Shown in pieces: positions 30,210-37,505 of a DNA stretch of 45,487 nt; the stretch's first letter is position 1; every line of letters begins with the position of its first letter. The notes below the pieces were generated by a model that ran no database searches, was not told where the DNA came from, and saw nothing but the letters and a program-made list of their open reading frames with translations. Source of the stretch: DATGZX01 sp035296965 (GTDB taxonomy: Bacteria > Planctomycetota > Planctomycetia > Gemmatales > Gemmataceae); contig DATGZX010000345.1 of the NCBI GenBank assembly GCA_035296965.1, positions 1-45,487 of the forward strand, given 5' to 3'. A program made the position numbers and the translations under genes.

Positions 30210-30629
30210 TTACTTGGAAGATTCTTGCGAGGCGTCCGATACTTCTGAATTGGGAAGGCTCGTGGCGGGAGCGGCTATCGAGGAAGCGGCGGCAGCGTTT
30301 TCATGCTCACGGGCTATCCTTCGTTCCTGCAAAGGAATTGTAACTGGCAACGTCAAAGTGTCGGCAGCAAAGCTGAGAATCGGGTCCACCACTGCAAGAG
30401 AAATGAGGGCCGCTGCAAGATAAGCCTTTCCGTTTTCACCGCCCGAGCCGGCGTTCTGGCTTGGGCCGATGTTGCATGCCTTATCAATAATGTCCAGGTC
30501 TCTCCCGACACCGCCATAGATCCTCGGCTCGCTTTCAGGATGCACGACGCCCCCTGCCAAGTTGCAGACGGTCCCACAGCCGCTCAAGAGCATTGCCACA
30601 ATCAGAACGCTGAGCGACGTTTTCTTCAT
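30210..30629 (-). CDS. YceK/YidQ-like lipoprotein
   Basis: The protein has 139 residues. The lipoprotein signal KTSLSVLIVAMLLSGCGTVCN has the lipobox LLSGC, so it is lipid-anchored. ESEPRIYGGVGRDLDII followed by VVDPILSFAADTLTLPVTIPLQ matches the YceK/YidQ (DUF1375) pattern, which describes a small outer-membrane-facing lipoprotein in many bacteria with an R-x-YGG-x-x-D motif and an LPLS-x-x-DT-x-x-LP motif. Its function is unknown. The C-terminal 35 residues (REHENAAAASSIAAPATS) are disordered. Confidence 0.8.
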   Translation of the reverse strand: MKKTSLSVLIVAMLLSGCGTVCNLAGGVVHPESEPRIYGGVGRDLDIIDKACNIGPSQNAGSGGENGKAYLAAALISLAVVDPILSFAADTLTLPVTIPLQERRIAREHENAAAASSIAAPATSLPNSEVSDASQESSK

Positions 30630-30984
30630 GACCCGACCGATCCGTGTTCGTAAGGCAGCGATTTACCAGGACAGATCAACTAAACCAAGCCGAGTTATCC
30701 ATCCAAATTGGGCCAAAATTCCTAATTTGACGCCGGTGGGGAGAGTAAAGGGCAAAGCTGCTTCCGGCACAGCAACAAACCCATCCCTGGCCCTTACGAT
30801 GATTAGCTCAGTTTCACCGCTGACGCCGTCTCCTCTCCCCGTGTGACGAGGTGCAACGGCAACCGTGTTCCAAGGGCTGGTTCCAAGAGCCCAGCACCTC
30901 GCCTCGGCTGCCAGCAATGACCACGGGACTAGACTTGGAGAGGTGGCCACTGCGGCGACTCCCCGACGAGCTTCGCCCTCGGTT
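30630..30984. other. gene-free stretch between lipoprotein and FkbM genes
   Basis: I see no gene. The part to the left of 30800 is more AT-rich and could hold the lipoprotein promoter on the minus strand. No hairpin with a T tract stands out at the end of the FkbM gene. Confidence 0.4.
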
Positions 30985-32127
30985 TCATGCGCATTGGCGA
31001 GCCCGATCATGAGAGTTCGCCTGCTCGAGTGTGGCGGACCAGGCCGCGGCCTGGCGGACATCCTCGTGGGCGTCCACGCGTAATTTCCGCAATGCTTGCA
31101 CCACTTGATCATTTCCGACCAGCCACGCCGGTGCCGTTCGCAATGCTCTGGCGATGTAGGCACGGTGATGCTCCGTCGGAAATTCGCTGGATGCTACAAC
31201 CCGGGCCACGATTTCCTGGAGCGACAGAGGATCCAGGAGTTTCCACCCTGGGAGACTGGAGGGGAGCTGTTTCACGGCAAGATAATCGACGCACGTATCC
31301 GCCTGAAGGTCCTCGGCCCCGACGGGTCGCAAACAGCCCGGACCGTCCACAAGGTAATTATGGTAGCCGAACCGTTCCAGGGCGGCCTTGAGTTCCTGGC
31401 AGGTCCGATTGTAGAACGCGAGCGTGTGGCCGTTGCCCTCGTACAAAATCGCTGGGGCGTCAGGCCGGGAAAGAAGCTGGCTCATCCCTTCCACGGCAGC
31501 AATCTCCGAACCCTCGATATCCATCTTGATGAAATCGGGGCATGGCCACCGTAGTTTGCGCAGCAAGCGGTCGACGGTGGTGGCAGTCACTTCAACGACT
31601 TGGTCATCCACCGTCCGCGGCGTTCGGGCCGCGACTGGGCTCTGGTCGATGACATGACCAAAAGGACCGGCCTGGAAAAACCGAAGGGTGCCCTGGTGAT
31701 TGCTGATGGCCGACTGGATTACGCGAAATTCCTTGAAACGGTTGCGCTGAGCACTCGCCTGCAACAAGTAAGCGTTGCTCGGAGACGCTTCGACAGCCAC
31801 CACCCGGCACCCGGCAGCAGCAGCGGCAAGCGCGAAGGCACCCACGTTCGCTCCCAGGTCAAGCAGCCTCTGACCGCGACGAACGCAGGCAAGCATCAGA
31901 TCCGTTGCCGGGGAATGCGGAAAGTCTCCTGCGGCCAGCACCTGCTGGGAGGCATCAACGTGCTTGTTTGCATACAGGGCGACCGTGAAACCGAGCCCTT
32001 CTTTCACTTTTACAGCTCGGTACATCAGAACCGGCTCAGCAGTCTGTCGCCCATGGCCCCTGGCGCGCCTGGCTCCGATCCAGATAGTTAGCGCGTGCCC
32101 AATTCGACTTAGGTAGCGAACGGTCAT
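30985..32127 (-). CDS. FkbM-family methyltransferase
   Basis: The protein has 380 residues. The SAM-binding motif is LLDLGANVGAFAL (88-100). Then VVAVEASPSNAYLL gives the acidic ribose contact, and DFIKMDIEGSEIAAVEG (198-214) is the FkbM signature. The C-terminal 110 residues (from about 270) are an extension with VDYLAVKQLP and helices. FkbM enzymes O-methylate sugars or small molecules; here the adjacent tandem glycosyltransferase makes a glycan substrate likely. It lies 54 bases downstream of the small coiled-coil gene. Confidence 0.85.
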   Translation of the reverse strand: MTVRYLSRIGHALTIWIGARRARGHGRQTAEPVLMYRAVKVKEGLGFTVALYANKHVDASQQVLAAGDFPHSPATDLMLACVRRGQRLLDLGANVGAFALAAAAAGCRVVAVEASPSNAYLLQASAQRNRFKEFRVIQSAISNHQGTLRFFQAGPFGHVIDQSPVAARTPRTVDDQVVEVTATTVDRLLRKLRWPCPDFIKMDIEGSEIAAVEGMSQLLSRPDAPAILYEGNGHTLAFYNRTCQELKAALERFGYHNYLVDGPGCLRPVGAEDLQADTCVDYLAVKQLPSSLPGWKLLDPLSLQEIVARVVASSEFPTEHHRAYIARALRTAPAWLVGNDQVVQALRKLRVDAHEDVRQAAAWSATLEQANSHDRARQCA

Positions 32128-32181
32128 TAGACTTCCTCGCTCGTGAGATCCCGGACATAGGTGTCCAGGTAAGTTTAAAGA

Positions 32182-32574
32182 TCAAGCGACATGACGAAAG
32201 CCCGAGCGCACGGGACCGTCGACGGTTGCGATTGCGCGTCCTAGATCTTGATCTTGGCGCAGACCTTCCATGGTCTCCTGCAGCCGAGCCAATTCCAGAA
32301 TCGTACTGTTCATAAAGATGCCAATTTCTTCCGCTCTTTGATCTGTTGCCCGGAGGACACCGTCCAGACCGGCGCTCATGGCCGCGATATAAGCAAGTTG
32401 TTGCTCCATGGTAGCCATCCTCGCGCCAAGTTGTTGCTCCATGGTAGCCATCCTCGCGTCCAGAGGCGCCAGGTCTCGGCCAATTCTCTGCTCCCATTTG
32501 CGGATGAAGGGCCGTCGCACGGGACCCGCCATCCTCCAAAGCAGCGCCAGACCGCGCTTGCAAATTCCCCCCAT
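32182..32574 (-). CDS. small coiled-coil protein with 11-residue tandem repeat
   Basis: The protein has 130 residues. ARMATMEQQLG is repeated directly as ARMATMEQQLA, encoded by a 33-bp tandem duplication (32394-32425 and 32427-32458, identical over 32 bases). The region from about residue 35 to 110 is one long coiled coil (LDGVLRATDQRAEEIGIF, LELARLQETMEGLRQDQ). No signal peptide is evident. Similar helical proteins accompany glycosyltransferases in planctomycete polysaccharide loci, possibly as scaffolds; I do not recognise the family. Confidence 0.6.
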   Translation of the reverse strand: MGGICKRGLALLWRMAGPVRRPFIRKWEQRIGRDLAPLDARMATMEQQLGARMATMEQQLAYIAAMSAGLDGVLRATDQRAEEIGIFMNSTILELARLQETMEGLRQDQDLGRAIATVDGPVRSGFRHVA

Positions 32575-32610
32575 TACGCATACCTCTCTTGGCAGTTTGC
32601 TCGCGTCCCC

Positions 32611-35091
32611 TCAACCAGCCATTCTGGTCGTTCGAGAGGGCGCGCAGGCTACTCGTTCGATCAGTTCGGCGTAGAGGCGAGCCACTACGCTCCAGTCGTG
32701 ATGGGCCCGGACGTGGGCGAGAGCCGCTCGGCTCAGGCGTTCGCGCGCAGCGGGGTCCCGGGCAAGGGCCACGAAGGTCTGGCTCAAGGCGGCCTCGAAC
32801 GCGTCGCCCCAGGCGACCTTGACGACGACGTCATCGGGGTAACCGGCAAAGGTGCCAACATCCGTCACCACGGTTGGCACGCCGGCTCCCAGCAGTGTGA
32901 GCAGTGCAGCGGAAGTTTCGCCGTTCGTCGGCGGGCGGCGCAGGCAGACGCCCAGATCCACGCTGCGAGCCAGGTCGCGGAAATCCCTGATGGGCCGATG
33001 TCCAAGCATAAACACGCGATCTCTCACTCCAAGGGCGTCGGCTCTGTCGAGGACGCCGCTCCCGGGGGAATCGGATCCCACCAGGATGAGTCGGGCCGGT
33101 GCATGGCAACGAGCGAGAGTCGCAAACGCGCTAACGGTTTCGGCCAGCAGCTTGGAGGGGTGCAACACTCCGAAGCAGCCGACCAGAAAAGATTCAGCCG
33201 GCAAACCAAATCGTGTCCGCACGGCGGCGCGCTGCCCGGGCGTCAATGGCCCATCAGCGCATGCGCCCTGCGGAATGACCACGGTATTGGCCGCTCGAAC
33301 GGCTCCGAGATTGCTGAGAGTCCACTCGTCATGAACGACCACCGCAGTCGACTGCTCGAGTAAGCGGCGATTCAGGCAAATGCCCTGTTCCTGACAAGCG
33401 CCGATGAGACGTCCTGGATCGGTCTGCCATGGAATCCGCTGCAAGAGGTCTTCGCGGCTCGAACCGGGGTAATAGCTGAATTCCTGCTGCAAATGATCCG
33501 CGGGAGCGTCTGGCCGAAGAGCCATCACTATGTGAAAAGCCGAGATGTTCGCGTCGTGAAGAGTAACAATTCCCGGATGATTCAGAAGAGCCCGATAAAT
33601 GAAGCGGTGATACAGGTGGTTGCCCATTTGATACAAGATCGCATCGTAGCGCAAGCTCTCAGCCCGTCGCGTAAAGAGCCGGTGGTCGTAGATCCGCAGA
33701 TCGGAATCGGCCTGGGCCAGGCTCGGAAAATATCCCTCGTCATGGTAAACGTCGATCTTGCAATAGCCCTGCAGCTCCCTCAGTAAGTCGGTTGCGTAGT
33801 CGGATATCCCCGATCGTTTGGGAGGAAAGGGGGAGAAGAAGGCGATGCGCCGGCGCGTGTCGGGGGACGGGTAGCCGCGCAACACAGACGATCCCGATCT
33901 GCTTGTCTGGGGCACCGCTGCGGTGCGGTTACCGATCCTCGCAAGGTGAGCAAAGACGCCTATCGTGCGTTGGGCCGTGCGCCGCCAATGGAAGCGTCGA
34001 GCCTGGACGAGTGCCTGCCGACGTAGTCGCGCAGCCAGGGCGGGTTCCTCCAGTATCCGGCAAATGCACCTGGCCAAAGCGGCGGGGTCGTAACTGCTGG
34101 CCAGAAGTCCAGCAGTGCCGACGACCTCCGGCTGGGAGGAGTTGTCCGCCGCCACGACGGGAGCGCCGCATTGCAACGCTTCAAGGATCGGCAGTCCAAA
34201 TCCCTCATAGTGCGAGGCGAAGGCAAATGCCGCGCAACCGCGATACAGGGCGCGCAGAGTTTCATCGCTGACGTGCCCGGTCAGCAAGAGCCGATCAGCC
34301 ACTCCCAGCTCGTCGGCTTGCCTCCGAATCTGTGCGCCGCCTTCGTGGTTCAGAGTGCACGCGACCACCATTTGATGAGTGGCCCGGATCGGGCCAGGCA
34401 GCCGAGAGAACGCTTCCACCAGCCCCGCGTGATTCTTTCGAGGGTCGTCGCCGCCGACGGTTAATACAAAGGGACTCCGGACGCCAAGCTCCGAAAGTAA
34501 ACGTTGATCGATGATCCGTTCAGCTGGCTTGTCGGCTGGTCGAAAGAAACCGTTACGGCTGGAACAGCCGACGTGGAAGACTCGGCCGGGCGGCAGCCCC
34601 AATTCTTCTTCGCAGTCTGCCTTGGCGGACCTGGAGATCGTCAGCAGAGCATCGTACTGTTTGAGTGCGTGGAAAGAAGCGTAATAGGAGGCTGCGCCGA
34701 CAGGGTCGCTCAGGTAATGTTCCTGAAATCGAAAAGGTATGAGGTCGTAAATAACGGCGACCATCTTCGGGCCGTTGAGAGGCTTTCGAGGCAGCCGATA
34801 CTGACTGAACGGACAGGTAAAGAGCAGGAGGTCAAGATCATCTAGATTGCCGTGGGCCACCTGCTCCATGGACTTGACCCAGCGGACTGTCCACGTTCCC
34901 CAGCGACTGACCGGCATCGGACTTAGCGGCAACTCCTCGGTAGCGAGCTCGCTTCGGTAATAGAGAATGTACTCATTGTTGGAGTCATGCCTGGCCAAGG
35001 CAGCGATAAATTGTTCGGCGTACCGGGAAATACCGCGGCCTCGACCTGCGGGGTGCTGGAACCCGAGCATGTCGACGCCGATCCGCAGCAT
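32611..35091 (-). CDS. tandem (double) GT4 glycosyltransferase
   Basis: The protein has 826 residues, about twice the normal length. Half one (1-385) is a GT-B glycosyltransferase: IGVDMLGFQHPAGRGRGISRY, PFVLTVGGDDPRKNHAGLVEAF and the nucleotide-sugar motif HYEGFGLPILEALQCGAPVV (294-313). Half two (from about 420) has IAFFSPFPPKRSGISDYAT, VTLHDANISAFH and SKLLAETVSAFATL, with NGETSAALLTLLGAGVPTVVTDVG where the E-x7-E region belongs. The two halves are distantly related, so both may transfer sugars in succession to an exopolysaccharide or O-antigen. It is first in a three-gene run with the coiled-coil and FkbM genes. Confidence 0.88.
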   Translation of the reverse strand: MLRIGVDMLGFQHPAGRGRGISRYAEQFIAALARHDSNNEYILYYRSELATEELPLSPMPVSRWGTWTVRWVKSMEQVAHGNLDDLDLLLFTCPFSQYRLPRKPLNGPKMVAVIYDLIPFRFQEHYLSDPVGAASYYASFHALKQYDALLTISRSAKADCEEELGLPPGRVFHVGCSSRNGFFRPADKPAERIIDQRLLSELGVRSPFVLTVGGDDPRKNHAGLVEAFSRLPGPIRATHQMVVACTLNHEGGAQIRRQADELGVADRLLLTGHVSDETLRALYRGCAAFAFASHYEGFGLPILEALQCGAPVVAADNSSQPEVVGTAGLLASSYDPAALARCICRILEEPALAARLRRQALVQARRFHWRRTAQRTIGVFAHLARIGNRTAAVPQTSRSGSSVLRGYPSPDTRRRIAFFSPFPPKRSGISDYATDLLRELQGYCKIDVYHDEGYFPSLAQADSDLRIYDHRLFTRRAESLRYDAILYQMGNHLYHRFIYRALLNHPGIVTLHDANISAFHIVMALRPDAPADHLQQEFSYYPGSSREDLLQRIPWQTDPGRLIGACQEQGICLNRRLLEQSTAVVVHDEWTLSNLGAVRAANTVVIPQGACADGPLTPGQRAAVRTRFGLPAESFLVGCFGVLHPSKLLAETVSAFATLARCHAPARLILVGSDSPGSGVLDRADALGVRDRVFMLGHRPIRDFRDLARSVDLGVCLRRPPTNGETSAALLTLLGAGVPTVVTDVGTFAGYPDDVVVKVAWGDAFEAALSQTFVALARDPAARERLSRAALAHVRAHHDWSVVARLYAELIERVACAPSRTTRMAG

Positions 35092-35461
35092 CTTGCTTCT
35101 CCTTGTGCACTCGACCGGTACGCTACGACAGCCCTTTCTTTTTGGGCAGTTTCACCCACTTCACACTCGCGATAGCCGGCAGAGTAGTGGGGAGCTAATA
35201 CACCGCCGGTCGTGCGGAGTCAAGAGCAGCATCCTCTGAGACTCGCCGCCATATTCTGCCACGACAGCCGCTCATCTTGACAGACCTGCAGACGCCACTA
35301 TGGTCGTGCTTCGCAGGCTCAGCCGCTGGAATGCCTTTCCGAGCCCAGAAGCGCATGCCATGTGACGGGAGTCGCTCTGCTTTTCTGCTCACCAGAGTTC
35401 CTTCGCAGCTGCGCTCTGGTGTTGATGGCCACTGGCTCATGCCCTCGCACCGACTCCGCAT
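35092..35461. other. stretch upstream of the glycosyltransferase gene
   Basis: It holds the glycosyltransferase leader on the minus strand. Towards the right, plus-strand sequence may be more of the decayed acyltransferase, but frames are broken and I can recognise only the piece from 35462 on. Confidence 0.4.
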
Positions 35462-35596
35462 CTGGTCTCGGGCCCCATTGTCCGGGCCCGCGACTTCTTG
35501 TCGCAGACATATCGTGCCAAGCGCTTGGATTGGGCTCGGATTCAACTTGATCTGCAGTACTTCCTCATGGGGTTGTTCAAGAAACTGGTCCTTAAT
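35462..35596 (+). pseudogene. fragment of an MBOAT (AlgI-like) O-acyltransferase
   Basis: In one plus-strand frame the text reads LVSGPIVRARDFLSQ, then AKRLDWARIQLDLQYFLMGLFKKLVLN. This is the conserved centre of MBOAT family O-acetyltransferases (AlgI/DltB-like: LVAGPIVR...FLPQL, then R-F-D-W-x-R and L-x-GLFKK-V-V-x-A-D). Sequence before and after is not in frame, and the fragment runs into the 3' end of the TetR gene (35592). It is thus a broken gene, perhaps the lost acylating partner of the adjacent glycan locus. Confidence 0.6.
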
Positions 35597-36323
35597 GGAT
35601 GTTGGAAGGATTGCGCGACCGGCCATCGACCTGATTGTTTTGCCGCGCGTCGCGCGCGACGGCAGACAAACCCGCCAAGGCGAATTGGACCATGTGGCGC
35701 ATTACGGACGGTGCGTTCTCGGCGTCGAGCCCGAGATTGGGGAATACGCGTTTGAGCATGCGACGGTCGGCAATCAGCAGCATGAGGCATGGGGCCAAGA
35801 TGCTGATGCAGCCACGGGCAACGGCCGGATGATCCTCCGGCAGCCCCATCAACTCTCCCACGATGGCTTTCAGGATACGCGACTTGGCCTGCTTCTCCTT
35901 GCCTTGCATTGCCGCCAGGGCAGGCGTCGGCGCGACGAGTTCGCGGCTGAAGACGCGCAGCACCCATGAGGATGCGGGACCGGTAAGCGTGCGCACGCAA
36001 AGCCCGAGGAGTGCCTCGAGCTTGGCCTTGGCGTCCACCTGGGCTGCGACCGCGGCGGAGAGTGCCTCCAAAGTGACGAGCCGGCTATTTGCTTCCTGCA
36101 CGACTGAGGCATAAAGGCCATCCATGCCACCGAAATGGTAATTGATAGCTGCGGCGTTGGTTCCAGCCTGTTTACAGATCTCCTTACCCGTGGCTCGGTC
36201 GAAGCCTTTCTCGGCAAAAACCTGCCCTGCGACCTCGAGCAAATGTGCGCGCGTGCTCTCTTCATGGTTTGTGCGCTCTGGCTTTGAGCTCGACCGGCGG
36301 CGACTTGTGGTGCTGCGTGCCAT
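35592..36323 (-). CDS. TetR-family regulator, CecR-like
   Basis: The protein has 243 residues. After a basic, disordered head (RSTTSRRRSSSKPERTN), residues 20-65 (HLLEVAGQVFAEKGFDRATGKEICKQAGTNAAAINYHFGG, quoted here only as a region with key motif TNAAAINYHFGG) form the TetR helix-turn-helix. The C-terminal helical domain, with YASVVQEANSR and ELVAPTPALAAM, corresponds to the DUF1956 type found in E. coli CecR (YbiH), which controls ybhGFSR. Here the same set of transporter genes lies divergently next to it, supporting the assignment. The last residues (DGRSRNPSNIH) lie over the acyltransferase remnant. Confidence 0.8.
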   Translation of the reverse strand: MARSTTSRRRSSSKPERTNHEESTRAHLLEVAGQVFAEKGFDRATGKEICKQAGTNAAAINYHFGGMDGLYASVVQEANSRLVTLEALSAAVAAQVDAKAKLEALLGLCVRTLTGPASSWVLRVFSRELVAPTPALAAMQGKEKQAKSRILKAIVGELMGLPEDHPAVARGCISILAPCLMLLIADRRMLKRVFPNLGLDAENAPSVMRHMVQFALAGLSAVARDARQNNQVDGRSRNPSNIH

Positions 36324-36368
36324 TGGCTTGGACCGTTTGAGCGCGTTGCTGCTGTCGTCTCTGGTGAG

Positions 36369-36397
36369 AGTATAGTGCGGCCCGAGGCCCCCATCAA
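36369..36397 (-). promoter_or_regulatory. promoter of the CecR-like gene
   Basis: On the minus strand TTGATG (complement of 36392-36397) and TATACT (complement of 36369-36374) are exactly 17 bases apart. The start codon follows about 45 bases downstream. The -35 box overlaps the palindrome 36396-36412, consistent with autorepression. Confidence 0.6.
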
Positions 36398-36412
36398 TTT
36401 GAAATTCAAATT
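36396..36412. promoter_or_regulatory. palindromic operator between divergent regulator and efflux genes
   Basis: AATTTGAAATTCAAATT is a perfect 17-base palindrome around a central A, in an otherwise GC-rich setting. It overlaps the -35 box of the regulator promoter and directly precedes the -35 box of the plus-strand promoter, so one bound dimer could silence both. Assignment to the CecR-like protein is by position. Confidence 0.65.
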
Positions 36413-36417
36413 TGACT

Positions 36418-36446
36418 TTGACTCGCCTCGGGCAGGGAAGTATCGT
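36418..36446 (+). promoter_or_regulatory. candidate promoter of the efflux operon
   Basis: TTGACT (36418-36423) and TATCGT (36441-36446) are spaced by 17 bases. The predicted start of transcription would be only about ten bases before the ATG at 36462, leaving little room for the AGGGGA ribosome-binding site, so the true promoter could lie slightly upstream. Confidence 0.4.
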
Positions 36447-36461
36447 GGCGGCAGGGGATGT

Positions 36462-37505
36462 ATGAAACGAATCTTGCTCATCTTTTTGGTGCTGGCTGCC
36501 GCCGGAGTTGCCGCCGGAGCTTGGTGGTGGCGGAGTCATGGCAACAATTCCTCCTCCGAACTACCTCTCTACGGAAACATCGACCTACGGCAGGTGCAGC
36601 TGGCTTTTCATGACAGCGAGCGCATCGCCGCTGTTCTGGTTCAGGAAGGGGACCGCGTGCAGCGCGGCCAACTGCTGGCCCGGCTCGATACCAGCCGCCT
36701 GGAACCCCAAGTCGCTCAGGCCGAAGCCCAGGTTGCGGCCCAACAGCAGGCTGTTGATCGTTTGCATAACGGCAGCCGACCTGAAGAAATCGCGCAGGCG
36801 CGCGCCAATGCCGCGTCGGCCCGTGCCGAGGCCGCCAACGCCCGCTTGCAGTACGATCGTGTCAAGAAACTGTCAACGGTGCGCCTTCAAGATCAGGCTG
36901 AGGTACGTGCGGTCAGCCAAGAGGATGTCGACAACGCTAGGGCAGCCCTGGATGTGGCAGAGGCGAAGTTGACAGTCAACCAGAAGGCACTAGACCTGGC
37001 AATTGCGGGGCCGCGCAAGGAAGACATTGCCCAGGCCGAAGCGCAGCTCCGAGGCTATCAGGCCCAGCTTGCCTACCTGCGGCAGCAACTTGCCGATGCC
37101 AAGCTTGTTGCACCGGCTGACAGCGTCGTCCGCACGCGGCTCATGGAGCCGGGGGAAATGGCCTCGCCACAGAAGCCCGTGTTCAATCTCGCGATCACCG
37201 ACCCCAAATGGGTCCGGGCCTATGTTTCGGAACCGGATCTTGGCAAGATCCATCCTGGGATGATCGCCTCGGTGTCTGTGGATAGCTTTCCGGATCGTCA
37301 CTTCGAAGGATGGGTCGGATTCATCTCACCGGTTGCCGAGTTTACGCCGAAGGCTGTGCAAACCGAGGAGCTGCGTACCAGTCTGGTTTACGAGGTCCGC
37401 GTCTTTGTCAAAGATCCCTCGGACGAATTACGTCTGGGCATGCCGGCGACCGTCCACCTGCCGCAGGACAGAAGCGACCGCAATGCAGCAGAGGCGAAAC
37501 GATGA
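36462..37505 (+). CDS. HlyD-family membrane-fusion protein (YbhG-like)
   Basis: The protein has 347 residues. The N-terminal membrane anchor is RILLIFLVLAAAGVAAGAWWW. Then come a first lipoyl half (IAAVLVQEGDRVQRGQLLARLD), a long alpha hairpin of heptads (AEAQVAAQQQAVDRLHNGSR through AQLAYLRQQLADAKL), the second lipoyl half (LVAPADSVVRTRLMEPGEM) and a beta-barrel (VRAYVSEPDLGKIHPGM). The GSRPEEIAQARAN and GPRKEDIAQAEAQ boxes are typical of YbhG-type proteins. It links an ABC-2 exporter to an outer-membrane factor. Start at 36462: AGGGGA just upstream. Its stop overlaps the ABC gene's start by ATGA. Confidence 0.88.
   Translation: MKRILLIFLVLAAAGVAAGAWWWRSHGNNSSSELPLYGNIDLRQVQLAFHDSERIAAVLVQEGDRVQRGQLLARLDTSRLEPQVAQAEAQVAAQQQAVDRLHNGSRPEEIAQARANAASARAEAANARLQYDRVKKLSTVRLQDQAEVRAVSQEDVDNARAALDVAEAKLTVNQKALDLAIAGPRKEDIAQAEAQLRGYQAQLAYLRQQLADAKLVAPADSVVRTRLMEPGEMASPQKPVFNLAITDPKWVRAYVSEPDLGKIHPGMIASVSVDSFPDRHFEGWVGFISPVAEFTPKAVQTEELRTSLVYEVRVFVKDPSDELRLGMPATVHLPQDRSDRNAAEAKR

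Noticed and set aside
30088..30423. 111-codon plus-strand frame
   Set aside because: Much of it is antisense to the YceK-like lipoprotein, whose signal peptide and motifs are clear; the remainder has no start signals.
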